Notes: generated by a model not told the origin, from the sequence alone. DNA of 64,000 nucleotides from an uncultured Chryseobacterium sp. (GCA_913774355.1 CAJYGB010000004.1:62001-126000); one strand, 5' to 3'. Shown: positions 46,745 to 56,116, counted from the first letter of the stretch. Made by a program: numbers and translations.

Positions 46745-46999
46745 TTAAGCCAGTTTATTAACGTGCTTAGTTAATTTGCTTTTTAAGTTAGCTGCTTTGT
46801 TTTTGTGGATAATATTTTTCTTCGCTAATTTATCCAACAAAGAGATAACCTTTGGCAATTGTTCTGCAGCAGCAGCTTTATCTTCTTCATTTCTTAACAC
46901 CTTCATCGCTGTTCTAGCAGTCTTGTGGTAGTATCTGTTACGAAGTCTTCTTACTTCGTTTTGTCTAATTCTTTTTAATGCTGATTTATGATTTGCCAT
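46745..46999 (-). CDS. rpsT: 30S ribosomal protein S20
   Basis: An 84-residue basic protein that binds 16S rRNA. It begins [20 protein letters not shown], the classic S20 start, and continues [20 protein letters not shown] with a Lys-rich C-terminus ending [10 protein letters not shown] chose the ATG at 46999. The in-frame ATG at 47020 lies at the edge of the -7 promoter box and would add seven unconserved residues. Confidence 0.97.
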   Translation of the reverse strand: MANHKSALKRIRQNEVRRLRNRYYHKTARTAMKVLRNEEDKAAAAEQLPKVISLLDKLAKKNIIHKNKAANLKSKLTKHVNKLA

Positions 47000-47017
47000 A
47001 TCGTTCAAATGTGAGTG

Positions 47018-47049
47018 CAAAAGTAAAAACTTTTTTTTTATCCTCCAAA
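47018..47049 (-). promoter_or_regulatory. Promoter of rpsT
   Basis: On the minus strand TTTG (47046-47049), 20 bases, then TACTTTTG (47018-47025). Both boxes match the Bacteroidota consensus, and the leader to the ATG is about 15 bases. Confidence 0.8.
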
Positions 47050-47066
47050 TTTATTTTTAAAAATTT

Positions 47067-47387
47067 TTAATTTTCTTCAGATAAATATTTTCGAAGCTTA
47101 CCGATTGCCTGTTCTATTTTAATATTCTCTTCTTCTCTTTCTAATTTTTTGATGGTGCTTTGCAGCATCACCATCGCGTTGTTCCATTCTCCAGTGGTAT
47201 TGGTGAAGGTAAGTCCGTCAATCGTTACTTCAAAATCGACTCTTTCTTCTTTCCTGTAAAGTCTGAAACTTATTTTATCATCACTGCCTGCAATCCCGTC
47301 TTCATTGATTTTTAAATCATAACTTTTTGGGTTAGAGTGGATTTTCTTAAAAAGCAATTTTGCTTCCTGTATTTTTAAATCCGGCAT
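47067..47387 (-). CDS. Conserved-looking small protein of unknown function
   Basis: A 106-residue, charged soluble protein without signal peptide, membrane segment or Cys. It begins MPDLKIQEAKLLFKKIHSNP, has predicted strands around ISFRLYRKEERVDFEVTIDG, and ends in a Lys/Glu-rich helix. I do not recognise a family. Codon use and composition look like a real gene, and it reads toward rpsT with a 46-base gap after its stop. Confidence 0.65.
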   Translation of the reverse strand: MPDLKIQEAKLLFKKIHSNPKSYDLKINEDGIAGSDDKISFRLYRKEERVDFEVTIDGLTFTNTTGEWNNAMVMLQSTIKKLEREEENIKIEQAIGKLRKYLSEEN

Positions 47388-47692
47388 GATATAAATTTGG
47401 TAGCCTATAGGTTAAGCTATATATTAACTTTATATGCTTATCTCATTTTGAGTTGGCAAATATAACAAAATTTTTTTTGATTTTCACTTCTTTTTTTTGA
47501 TACTCTCCCCATACACGTTTTGTCGAAGTTTCGTAGATGTTCCGTGAACTTTTTGTCAACAGGCTTTTTCCAAATTTTCACACGTTTCTTTCAAATGTTA
47601 GAAAAATTAACAGTTTTGATATTTAGCAAAAAAATATTAAATTAAAAAGATTGTAGCGTTGAAATTTTTGAAAATAAGAATGACATAATCTC
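47388..47692. other. Intergenic region without recognised gene
   Basis: This A/T-rich stretch lies downstream of the lanthipeptide operon and upstream of the 106-residue gene. No gene and no clear promoter box were found. Confidence 0.5.
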
Positions 47693-47715
47693 AAAAAAGA
47701 CGACAAGTTTTGTCG
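47693..47715 (-). terminator. Terminator of the lanthipeptide operon
   Basis: On the minus strand CGACAA (47710-47715) pairs with TTGTCG (47701-47706) around a three-base loop, with a T run given by the A tract at 47693-47698. It follows the transporter stop by about 35 bases. Confidence 0.7.
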
Positions 47716-47748
47716 CTTTTAAGACACTTATGATTTTATAAGCCTTTC

Positions 47749-49950
47749 TTAAAGTCCCAGCTCCAATTGATTTTTTACCAAGTTGAAATATTCAGTTCTT
47801 TCACTCACTAATTGCTGATGGTTTCCTTTTTCTATAAGTTCTCCGTTTTTAAGCACCAAGATCTGATCTGCATTCTTTACAGTAGAGAGTCTATGAGCAA
47901 TAATTACAACTGTTTTTCCTTTAAAAAACTCCTGAAGATTATCATGAATTATTTTTTCATTTTCTGAATCCAGAGCTGAAGTAGCTTCATCGAAAAATAT
48001 ATAGTGAGGATTTTTATACACAGCACGTGCAATAAGAATACGCTGTTTCTGTCCACCTGAAATTCCATTGCCGGAAGCTCCGATCTTGGTTTCGTATCTT
48101 AAAGGAAGGGATTCAATAAACTCTTCTATATTGGCCGTTTTTACAGCCTGTCTCAGTTTGCTCTCATCTGCATTTTTTTCACCGGTTATAATATTTCTTT
48201 CTATACTGTCAGAGAATATATATCCATCCTGCATCACCACACCACAGCTGCTTCTTAAATTTTCGGGAGATATATCATTAATATTGATATGGTCGTATGA
48301 AATTTTACCTTCAGTGGGTTCATAAAACTTTAACAGGAGCTTCATCAAAGTTGTCTTCCCACTGCCGCTTGCACCTACGATGGCTGTTATTTTTCCTTCG
48401 GGAATAAAGAGATTGATATTTTTTAATACAAACGGAGATTTACTGCCCGCATATTGAAAACTTACATCGTCAAATCTGATTCCTTTAAATTCATAATTAT
48501 TTTGTGTATGCAATGGTAAGGCTACCTGTCCAGAACTTTCTTCAGCAGGGTAGCTTTGTACTTCGTTCAGTCTTTCCAAGCTGAGTTTTGCATCCTGAAG
48601 TGAACGGAAAAAACTGATAAGTTGATTAACGGGTGAGTTCATCTGCCCGATAATGTAGGAGACGCTGAGTAATCCTCCTAAAGTCATTTTATCATTTACC
48701 ACAAGAGTTGCAGCTAGAAAAGTAACAAGAATATTTTTCAACTGATTCATAAATTCAAAACCGGATAACTGAATCTGATTCAGCTTGAGAATTCTGATAT
48801 TTACTTTAAATAATTTTTGTTGTACTTCTTCCCATTGACTGCGTTTGAAATCTTCAAACTGGTTGAGTTTCATTTCTGTAACTCCCTTAATGATTTCAAA
48901 TACGGATTCCTGATTTTCTGCCCGCTGTTGGAAACGAAGATAATCTAAAACTTTCCTTTTTTTCAGCCAATAATAAGACCATCCTATAGAGAGTACCGTA
49001 AGAATCAGGTAAACGGTAAGAATTGTATAATTATAATAAAGAAGAACACCAAAGAAAACAGAAAAATTAATAATGGAGAAAAAGGTAAGTAAACTCTGAG
49101 AAGTAAGAAATTCTTCGATTCTCTCATTATCCTGTATTCTCTGATTAAAATCTCCCATTTTTTTTGTGTCAAAAAACCTTATGGGAAGCTGAAGCATCTT
49201 TTTTAAATAATCGGAAATAATGGTAATACTCAGTTTGGTACCTATAAAAAGCATAAGCCAGTTTCTGACCACTTCTATTGTTATTGATCCCAAAAATAAT
49301 CCTAATTGTGAAAGAAGAATTAATGCAATAAGATTAAGATTTTTGGCGCTTACTCCATCATCTATCAATGCCTGGGTTAAAAATGGAAAGGCAAGTGTGA
49401 CAGCACTTCCTACCAGCAATAAAAAGAACATTAATATCAGTTGCCTTTTGTAGGGAGTAAGATATTGCAGGATATAATTCAGCGTTATTTTCTTTTCTTT
49501 TGGGACCTGGATGTTGAAAAATTCTTCTGAGGGCTTTAAAAACAAAGCTATTCCCATACTATCATTAGAAATCCAGTATTTTTTAAATTCCTGTTCTTTG
49601 ATAGAGATCAATCCATGTGCAGGATCTGCAATCTGAAAAGTATAGTATAAGGATAAGAATTTTTTAGATACTTTTTTTAGTACAACAAAGTGGTTTTTAC
49701 TCCAGTAAAGGATACAAGGGAAAGATTCATGTGAACTGATCAGTTTCTCTATGGTTAGTTTTACCGGAAATGTTTCAAAACCGATCTTTTTTGCTGCTTC
49801 AACGATACCGAACATAGATACCCCTTCTTTCGTGATAAATGAATTGTCACGAAGATATTGAAGGCTGTAGTTTTTTCCATAATTGCTGGCTACCATTGCA
49901 AGACATGCCGGGCCGCAATCCATCTGATCATGCTGAATAATAATTTTCAT
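47749..49950 (-). CDS. C39-peptidase ABC transporter (LanT-like)
   Basis: A 733-residue exporter that should cut precursors after the double glycine and move the product across the inner membrane. The N-terminal C39 peptidase has Cys12 in DQMDCGPACLAMV, His87 in WSKNHFVVL and Asp109 in IADPAHG, a complete catalytic triad. A six-span membrane domain follows, then the ATPase with VGASGSGKTTLMKLL, GISGGQKQRILIARAV and YIFFDEATSAL. All four precursors nearby end their leaders in GG, exactly what this class cleaves. It is last in the operon, five bases after the 346-residue gene. Confidence 0.94.
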   Translation of the reverse strand: MKIIIQHDQMDCGPACLAMVASNYGKNYSLQYLRDNSFITKEGVSMFGIVEAAKKIGFETFPVKLTIEKLISSHESFPCILYWSKNHFVVLKKVSKKFLSLYYTFQIADPAHGLISIKEQEFKKYWISNDSMGIALFLKPSEEFFNIQVPKEKKITLNYILQYLTPYKRQLILMFFLLLVGSAVTLAFPFLTQALIDDGVSAKNLNLIALILLSQLGLFLGSITIEVVRNWLMLFIGTKLSITIISDYLKKMLQLPIRFFDTKKMGDFNQRIQDNERIEEFLTSQSLLTFFSIINFSVFFGVLLYYNYTILTVYLILTVLSIGWSYYWLKKRKVLDYLRFQQRAENQESVFEIIKGVTEMKLNQFEDFKRSQWEEVQQKLFKVNIRILKLNQIQLSGFEFMNQLKNILVTFLAATLVVNDKMTLGGLLSVSYIIGQMNSPVNQLISFFRSLQDAKLSLERLNEVQSYPAEESSGQVALPLHTQNNYEFKGIRFDDVSFQYAGSKSPFVLKNINLFIPEGKITAIVGASGSGKTTLMKLLLKFYEPTEGKISYDHININDISPENLRSSCGVVMQDGYIFSDSIERNIITGEKNADESKLRQAVKTANIEEFIESLPLRYETKIGASGNGISGGQKQRILIARAVYKNPHYIFFDEATSALDSENEKIIHDNLQEFFKGKTVVIIAHRLSTVKNADQILVLKNGELIEKGNHQQLVSERTEYFNLVKNQLELGL

Positions 49951-49955
49951 ATACG

Positions 49956-50996
49956 TTATGCTTTGAAAATATTTTTTATAAGAAATGAACGGATAGACTG
50001 GTTGAAGTATAATTTATTTTCCATAAAATCGATTATTCCCAGGGTCACAGTTGTAGTGTAGGAGGGGGTATTTTTCTCTACAAATTTATAAAGATCAAGA
50101 AGCAGAGCGATTTTCAGAATATCATAAAACTGATTATAAGGCTGCTGGAAATAATAAATTAAACCTTTAAAGTAATCTTTATAATTAGAATCTCGAAGCT
50201 GTTTGTTTATATAGATCCAGTTATATATAATTTGTCTGTCCGGAGTGTTGACCTCAAAGTCTAAACCTGAGTACCAATCATCGGGCAGAAATTCTGTGCT
50301 GTGAATATTAAATCTGATCATATCTTCAGTAATCATCGTGAAAAGCTCATAGGCATAAGTTTCTCTTATAATGGGTACTTTCATCCAGTACTCCTTTTGG
50401 CTGAAAATATTTCCAAAAAGATTTTCATTGACTCCGTTCAGCAAATAGTTAATAAGGTTAAATATGAGCTGGTATCCTGAATCTTCCTGATGATTTCTGA
50501 AATATATTCTTGAAATGTTTTTATTCTGCTCAAAGCATCTCAAATTTAACGTATAAATACCCTGCTGAACAAGATAGTCATTCAGAACCAAACATTCTAA
50601 AGTGAAGTTCGCAGCTTTGGGGAAATCTTTTATTTTATAGTAATAAAGTGATTTCACAGACAGAGCCCCTTGCTTGGCATACATATAAAGATTTCCTGAA
50701 AAAGAGTTTTCAATCTTCTTTTCAATGTCTAAATACTCTTTTAATGACTGATCAAGATCAGTTTCTTTAAGCAGGTCGGAAACAATTTTTCCTAATTCGC
50801 GATCGGTACGGTCTATTGAATCAAACTGTTCTTCATCTGTATTGCATATTTCGAATACTTCCTTTTTTTGTAAGATTTTAATTAATTTACCAGTGTCATA
50901 CTCAAATGTTGAGTTGAAAGAGGATGCCGGGAAAGAATACATCGCATCTGCAAATTCTTCAAGTTCTTTATAATAGGTTACCATTTCTTTTTCCAT
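49956..50996 (-). CDS. Unrecognised 346-residue protein of the lanthipeptide operon
   Basis: I do not recognise a domain. The protein is soluble-looking, rich in Tyr, Phe, Asn and acidic residues, and has no signal peptide or clear membrane segment. It begins MEKEMVTYYKELEEFADAMY. Predicted helices run throughout, with KIEN, YYKIKDFPKAANFTLECLVL and YNQFYDILKIALLLDLYKFV as the clearest; the arrangement is reminiscent of a helical repeat. It is tightly packed between the LanC-like gene (four-base gap) and the transporter (five-base gap), so it probably acts in maturation, export or self-protection. Confidence 0.7.
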   Translation of the reverse strand: MEKEMVTYYKELEEFADAMYSFPASSFNSTFEYDTGKLIKILQKKEVFEICNTDEEQFDSIDRTDRELGKIVSDLLKETDLDQSLKEYLDIEKKIENSFSGNLYMYAKQGALSVKSLYYYKIKDFPKAANFTLECLVLNDYLVQQGIYTLNLRCFEQNKNISRIYFRNHQEDSGYQLIFNLINYLLNGVNENLFGNIFSQKEYWMKVPIIRETYAYELFTMITEDMIRFNIHSTEFLPDDWYSGLDFEVNTPDRQIIYNWIYINKQLRDSNYKDYFKGLIYYFQQPYNQFYDILKIALLLDLYKFVEKNTPSYTTTVTLGIIDFMENKLYFNQSIRSFLIKNIFKA

Positions 50997-51000
50997 AAGA

Positions 51001-52194
51001 TTATGCGATAAAGGTTAAATCTGCAAATGATGGCAGGGAGGCATCATCAAAATACATGAGTGTTATACCAATTCCTAAAATTCCCCATCCAAAAGATACC
51101 TGCCATAGAATATTATCTTCAAGCAGGCGGCTTTTGAACCCTGCAAAATCATTGGAATGCATTGCATATGTCAGAATCTGTTGGTTCCAGTAATCTGCTC
51201 TTTGGATATATCTGATATCATCAGATAGTGTTCCTAGTTTATCAAATGTAATGGCAAGACCCGAAGCTCCATAAAATATTCCTGCATCCAGCGTGAGATT
51301 ATCTTCTTTGGTCCTCAGCAGACAGTCATTTAATATGACATTGGCAAAGTCTGCAGTATCGCTGTCTTTCAGTAGTTGTGAAGCTCTGAGAAGTGCATAT
51401 CCGATTCCGAGATCTCCATAGCACAATGCAAACTGCATCGGTTCTATCGCATCTCCGATCATATTGGGAAACAGTCCTTTATAATCTGACTCTCTATATT
51501 GTTTAATAAGAAATGCAGTTGCTTTTCTGATGATCTTTTCACATAATTGGATTTCTAATCCTGCTTCATATACTGAAGTAAGAAATGAAATGATCAGTGA
51601 TGAACCATGCGAAATTCCCAGATATATCCTGTCATACAAAGACGGACATTTCCAGTAATAATCTCCTGTATCATCTTGAAATGCAGCTTCATCAATACTG
51701 TTAATAAGAAATATGAGCTGTTCCTGAACATCCGAGCCACTTTTTAAACGCGCCAGATAATAGTACCCTGCGGCAAGAGCTCCCGTACCCGAATCGAAAT
51801 CTTTAATATTTATTTTACTCTTCATGAGACCGAAAAGGATCTGGTCCAGATTTAAAAGATATTCTTCACTTGAAACAGATAACAAACCGTTGTTTTCACA
51901 GAAAATTAAATACCTCCCGATATGCGCAAGATGAGCATCCAAAGAATCGGTACCATGTACCCTCTGAAAGGTCTTGGGATTAAAACTGGCCAGGCCTTTG
52001 TTAAAATATTCCTCAGCAGTAGTGGTGTATTTTTGATCACCGGTATATTTGGATAAGTATAAATAATAAAGAGAATATCCTAACAGACCTGTTTCATAGG
52101 AAACATTTTTTAATACCTCTTCGTCAGAATACTTTTCCAGAGATTCTGTTATTTTATCAATGAGTTGTCTATGTTTGGTTTGGTCTTTTATCAT
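51001..52194 (-). CDS. LanC-like lanthionine synthetase with altered zinc site
   Basis: A 397-residue protein with the alpha-toroid motif pattern of LanC cyclases: YETGLLGYSLYYLYLS, SGTGALAAGYYYLA, GISHGSSL (His196), LCYGDLGIGYALL (Cys258), IFYGASGLAITF, and the final SFGWGILGIGITLMY. LanC enzymes add Cys thiols to dehydrated Ser/Thr to form lanthionine rings, using a zinc held by two Cys and one His. Here the usual CHG motif is FYG (Phe307-Tyr308), so two of the three ligands are missing while Cys258 remains. The gene overlaps lanB by four bases. Either ring closure works without normal zinc or the protein has another role. Confidence 0.88.
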   Translation of the reverse strand: MIKDQTKHRQLIDKITESLEKYSDEEVLKNVSYETGLLGYSLYYLYLSKYTGDQKYTTTAEEYFNKGLASFNPKTFQRVHGTDSLDAHLAHIGRYLIFCENNGLLSVSSEEYLLNLDQILFGLMKSKINIKDFDSGTGALAAGYYYLARLKSGSDVQEQLIFLINSIDEAAFQDDTGDYYWKCPSLYDRIYLGISHGSSLIISFLTSVYEAGLEIQLCEKIIRKATAFLIKQYRESDYKGLFPNMIGDAIEPMQFALCYGDLGIGYALLRASQLLKDSDTADFANVILNDCLLRTKEDNLTLDAGIFYGASGLAITFDKLGTLSDDIRYIQRADYWNQQILTYAMHSNDFAGFKSRLLEDNILWQVSFGWGILGIGITLMYFDDASLPSFADLTFIA

Positions 52195-55100
52195 ATGGAT
52201 ATATTATTTTTTGCTTTCGCAATCTCCGATTCGTAAAACTTCTTTAAGAAATAATAGATAACAAGCTCATGTCTTCGCTGATTTACCATAAATAAACGGT
52301 TTAAGGTCATATGAATATAGCTCATTATCAGATGGTCTTTAGTTTCCTGTGGCAGTTCAGGATACCGGGATAATTCAGTGGCAATATTTTCACTTCTTTT
52401 GTTAAAGCATTCGTATGCTTCATGATATTCAGCTTTGTCTTTTTCAAAAATAATATCAGAAATTTCTCTTTTAAGTTCCCTGTGTCTGGTACTCAATGTT
52501 CTCGACAGCGCTACATAATTATCAGCATTGTTGAAACTGAATTCATTGGTAAAATTTTCACATAAAGTACCGATGACTTTGATTTTATCTTTTACAGAAT
52601 ATTTAAAATCATTCAGGAGCTTGTCTACATTAACTAGTGCAAACTTCCATCTTAATTTTTCGCCTTCATTACCATGAATAAGATTGAGAAACTCAGAAAC
52701 GGCTGTGCTGTCATAGTAAAAGATATTTTCGCTCAGTTCCATGGTATGGTCACCGTATCTTTCCAGTTCTCTTATATAAGTATCTATCGTTATTCTTAAA
52801 GCTTGCTCTTCAGGGATAAATTCGTGGATAGCCTTTTGTAGGTTTTCTGATATAAGATACCATTCTTCCTTTTTCTTGTCGGGATTAAAACAGTGAAATC
52901 TGACCCGTATATGATGATCGGGATCATTATATTTTATAAAGAACCATTTGTCAATGATTTTTTTGTTTAAAAGGTCAACGGCAAAGTCGGAAATTACTTC
53001 TGTAAGGATGTCCTCAACATTTTTACTTCCTGAATAGATTTTTATGTAAAACCACTCGCTTCCTGGAGGGAATATTCTTTTAATTTTGGGGGTTGAGACA
53101 TGCTGGAGGACGGATGGCAGATAAACTGTCATTTTGTTAAGAAGCGGAATTACTACTTCATTCGCGTAGCTGTTATCCCCTTCCTTGATAAAACAATTTT
53201 CTTTATTATGAATATTTTCATATACAATAACATTTTGCTGGCTTATTTCTTTCAGCAGAATAGCTTGGCCTATTTTATTGTCCAGATCTATAAGAAGTTC
53301 GTTGTCTCCGGAGGATAAAACGACATACTGGGGCAGATTATATTGTATTTTTAGATCTGCTATTGCTGCTTCTGCAGCTTGTTCATTCCTGTAATCTGTT
53401 TTTATTTTTTTCATGAACCAGCGTGCCCGGCTGATGATGATTTTTTTGTATTCGATTCTGGGCAGGAAAGGTTCATTCTGGTATATTCCCCAATCCCAAA
53501 AATAACCCAGTCTCATATTTTGACTTCCCACGTCGGCAAGAAACTTATACAGAGGCTGTGCAAGTGTCGTATTATATGTATTGGAAAGGCATGGAATAAT
53601 TTCTTTATTCAGTTTTTTTGATCGTAAGACTACTTTTCCGTTTCTTACAGAAACCAGAAGGTCATCGGCATGGATCTGATGATCTTTGCTTAATTTTGAA
53701 TTGGATAGAAATGGGATTTCATAATCCCTGATGGTAGAATATAATGTGATATTGGCATAGTTGTCATCCGGAATGGTGAGTACCTCAGCCATAATAACAT
53801 CGGGATTTGCTTTTTGCTCAAAATCGGCTATTTTTTTCACTTGGTTTTTCAGCTGATTATTTCCGTGCGTGAAGCGTGTCAGTAATCTGGCAGCAAAAGG
53901 GGCATGGCATTGAGTTGGAAAAAATTTATAATCCCCGTTATCCAGTGCTTCTGCAGATGGGGATAGAATTCTTCCGAATATGTAAGCACTTGGAGCTTCT
54001 CCTTCACGGGAAAGTTGTGGTTTTTGGGATAAGTAGTTTTTGAAATCTTCATCAGCATAGATAACAGTATCACCTGTTTTACAATATTGTTTGAATATTT
54101 TGTCTCTCATCATTTCAAATCCACCATAAATGATTCGTGCCTCACTCCGTGAATCAGACATTACAGGAATACCGTCTAAAAGAGGAGTGTATTCAGCGTT
54201 ACCGGATACAACTTTTTCATATCCAATACCATAATTAGTATCTAATACCTGTACCAACGGAAGTTCTCTATCTTCATATCTCGAGGCAAAGGCGTTTACA
54301 AAATGGCTCAATGCTAAAGAAGTTCTCTGCGAAAACAGATGCATGACCTCATAAGATATATCATTGATCTCGTTCAGGATTTTTCTATTTAAATTTCCCT
54401 TTTGCAGATTGTAAAAAAGGTCCAGCTTGTAAAAGTCCCTTGATATGATACTACTGCCTGAATTATTTTTAATATAAGTCCTGAAAAGATCAATATCATC
54501 AACAGAAGACATATTTCTGATAATATGGTTGATCTCTTTTAATTCATTGATCTCCTCAATATTTATTTCTTTTTCGTCTATAGTATTTATTAAATCTTCA
54601 ATGAAATTTTCTGTAGAAACACTTGGAAGGAGCTGGCTCACCAGGATTTGAGACTGGATAATATTTTTTATAAAATTTTGTTTCTGTTCCAGGGTGATTG
54701 CAGGATTTGATATTTTGTCAGCCATTTCAACTACTGTTGCTCCCTGTTCTGCACATTGCAGAATAATCTTTACATATTCACTGAGTCTTATGGAGGTAAG
54801 ATTGGATGCTATATATCGGCCATTATCAAATTGCTCAACAAAGTAAGCTTTGTTTCCTAAGGTGTAAAGGGTATTGTTTTTATAATATTTGATTTTGTTG
54901 ATAAGCTCATTATTCAGGGGATCAATACTGCGGATCAGTTTGGTAAGGGTGTGAATATTGAGCTGGCATACAAGTCTGTATCTGTTATTGTCAAACTTGA
55001 TATTAGTGGGCTGATCAATTATACCTGCTGAATATGTGCCTGAAAAAAGGCCGTATGGGGTAGACCTGTTAGACATTCTTGAGAAGTATTTATAGAATGT

Positions 55101-55367
55101 CATAAGAAAGCGCTTTGCTGCATCTTTATTGGCGAAATTATTTTCTTTCAGTTCTAAAAAAGTTTCATATAAGTCTTTGGAGGCAATGTAAACTGCTTCT
55201 TTGTAATAGGTATTCGAAAAAATATGGTTTAAAACTTGTACAAGTTCCTCATGATTTTCCAGGCTAATATTTTTAATATTCTCATTAAAGTCCAAAAAGG
55301 CATCAATAGAATGAGAAGGTATTCTCAGACAGCAGTGATCAAGTAAAAAATATTTGTTATTCTCCAT
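52191..55367 (-). CDS. Lantibiotic dehydratase (LanB, full length)
   Basis: A 1058-residue class I dehydratase starting at ATG 55367; an in-frame extension to 55460 would run through the preceding terminator. The N-terminal glutamylation part contains RFLMTFYKYFSRMSNRSTPY followed by GLFSGTYSAG, matching the conserved Lant_dehyd_N region. The C-terminal SpaB_C elimination domain (roughly 765-1050) has SEWFYIKIYSGSKNVEDIL and WFFIKYNDPDHHIRVRF. Such enzymes activate Ser/Thr with glutamyl-tRNA(Glu) and eliminate glutamate. Both domains are in one chain, unlike split systems. It is the first of four overlapping or abutting genes. Confidence 0.93.
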   Translation of the reverse strand: MENNKYFLLDHCCLRIPSHSIDAFLDFNENIKNISLENHEELVQVLNHIFSNTYYKEAVYIASKDLYETFLELKENNFANKDAAKRFLMTFYKYFSRMSNRSTPYGLFSGTYSAGIIDQPTNIKFDNNRYRLVCQLNIHTLTKLIRSIDPLNNELINKIKYYKNNTLYTLGNKAYFVEQFDNGRYIASNLTSIRLSEYVKIILQCAEQGATVVEMADKISNPAITLEQKQNFIKNIIQSQILVSQLLPSVSTENFIEDLINTIDEKEINIEEINELKEINHIIRNMSSVDDIDLFRTYIKNNSGSSIISRDFYKLDLFYNLQKGNLNRKILNEINDISYEVMHLFSQRTSLALSHFVNAFASRYEDRELPLVQVLDTNYGIGYEKVVSGNAEYTPLLDGIPVMSDSRSEARIIYGGFEMMRDKIFKQYCKTGDTVIYADEDFKNYLSQKPQLSREGEAPSAYIFGRILSPSAEALDNGDYKFFPTQCHAPFAARLLTRFTHGNNQLKNQVKKIADFEQKANPDVIMAEVLTIPDDNYANITLYSTIRDYEIPFLSNSKLSKDHQIHADDLLVSVRNGKVVLRSKKLNKEIIPCLSNTYNTTLAQPLYKFLADVGSQNMRLGYFWDWGIYQNEPFLPRIEYKKIIISRARWFMKKIKTDYRNEQAAEAAIADLKIQYNLPQYVVLSSGDNELLIDLDNKIGQAILLKEISQQNVIVYENIHNKENCFIKEGDNSYANEVVIPLLNKMTVYLPSVLQHVSTPKIKRIFPPGSEWFYIKIYSGSKNVEDILTEVISDFAVDLLNKKIIDKWFFIKYNDPDHHIRVRFHCFNPDKKKEEWYLISENLQKAIHEFIPEEQALRITIDTYIRELERYGDHTMELSENIFYYDSTAVSEFLNLIHGNEGEKLRWKFALVNVDKLLNDFKYSVKDKIKVIGTLCENFTNEFSFNNADNYVALSRTLSTRHRELKREISDIIFEKDKAEYHEAYECFNKRSENIATELSRYPELPQETKDHLIMSYIHMTLNRLFMVNQRRHELVIYYFLKKFYESEIAKAKNNISI

Positions 55368-55395
55368 TAGTATAGACGCGGTTTTAGGTAATTTA

Positions 55396-55424
55396 AAGAA
55401 AAGGGCTGTAAAAAATACAGCCCT
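55396..55424 (-). terminator. Terminator/attenuator between the last precursor and LanB
   Basis: On the minus strand AGGGCTGTA (55416-55424) pairs with TACAGCCCT (55402-55410) around TTTTT, followed by TTTCTT. It follows the last precursor stop by eight bases. Partial read-through would make much more precursor than enzyme mRNA, as in other lantibiotic operons. Confidence 0.8.
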
Positions 55425-55432
55425 GCTTGTTG

Positions 55433-55675
55433 TTATCCAGCTGTTGACTGTGCAGAACAAGTACTACCTCCGGAACCGCATCCTGTAGATCCTCCTCCGG
55501 TGCTAATAGTAGTTGTTGTTTGTGCAGCACCGCAAGTACTGCCTCCTGTACCACATCCTGTGGATGTTCCCGGAGCTACTGCTTTACCACCGATAATTTC
55601 CATCAACTGCTTTTCATCTAATAAAGCAATGGTTTCCTTGTCTAATGACAATGGGTCTAGTTCTAATTTTTTCAT
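55433..55675 (-). CDS. Class I lanthipeptide precursor 4
   Basis: An 80-residue precursor. The leader begins MKKLELDPLSLDKETIALLD and ends QLMEIIGG; LxLxK-xxI-x2-L and a terminal GG are typical of Bacteroidota class I leaders. The core after GG is about 50 residues with STGCGTGGSTC and STGCGSGGSTC modules, rich in Ser, Thr and Gly, with four Cys in two C-x6-C pairs. The pairs are 17 residues apart, the widest of the four precursors. Processing at GG is expected by the C39 transporter. Confidence 0.92.
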   Translation of the reverse strand: MKKLELDPLSLDKETIALLDEKQLMEIIGGKAVAPGTSTGCGTGGSTCGAAQTTTTISTGGGSTGCGSGGSTCSAQSTAG

Positions 55676-55700
55676 AATAAAAAAGATATGATGTTTTGTT

Positions 55701-55729
55701 GCCTACTCTTTAAAGGTTTTTCGGCTTCC
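55701..55729 (-). repeat. 29-base repeat upstream of precursor 4
   Basis: Identical over all 29 bases to 56366-56394. It ends 25 bases before the precursor 4 ATG. A shorter related sequence lies before precursor 1. Confidence 0.85.
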
Positions 55730-55738
55730 CCCTTGTCT

Positions 55739-55960
55739 TTATTTCATAGCTAATCCTGCCTGAGATACACAAGTACTACCTCCAGAACCGCATCCTGTAG
55801 AACCGCCGCCGGCACCACATCCGCTACCTCCTGATCCACATCCTGTAGATGTTCCCGGAGCTGCAGCCTGTCCGCCAACGATTTCTTGCAGTTGCTTTTC
55901 ATCTAGTAAAGCAATGGTTTCCTTATCTAATGATAATGGGTCTAATTCTAATTTTTTCAT
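55739..55960 (-). CDS. Class I lanthipeptide precursor 3
   Basis: A 73-residue precursor with leader MKKLELDPLSLDKETIALLD ending QLQEIVGG. The core has STGCGSGGSGC, then a GAGGG spacer, then STGCGSGGSTC and VSQAGLAMK. Four Cys form two C-x6-C pairs eight residues apart. Unlike its neighbours it lacks the 29-base repeat upstream. It probably arose by duplication with the flanking precursors. Confidence 0.92.
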   Translation of the reverse strand: MKKLELDPLSLDKETIALLDEKQLQEIVGGQAAAPGTSTGCGSGGSGCGAGGGSTGCGSGGSTCVSQAGLAMK

Positions 55961-56063
55961 AATAAAAAGATTTAATTTTCTGTCAGTTTTAAAGATTTTT
56001 TCAGGAATTATCTTTTTATGCTTATTGGAGATTAAAATAATCCCTGTATTTTCATTGGATTAG

Positions 56064-56100
56064 AAAAATAAGGGCAATTTTATACATGAAAAATTACCCT
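56064..56100 (-). terminator. Terminator after precursor 2
   Basis: On the minus strand AGGGTAATTTT (56090-56100) pairs with AAAATTGCCCT (56071-56081), with one G-T wobble, then TATTTTTC. It may make precursors 1-2 a separate abundant transcript. Confidence 0.65.
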
Positions 56101-56116
56101 CATAAAAAATCGAAGA

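Noticed and set aside
55368..55460. N-terminal extension of LanB to 55460
   Set aside because: It would be encoded across the terminator hairpin and the end of precursor 4, with no resemblance to LanB starts.
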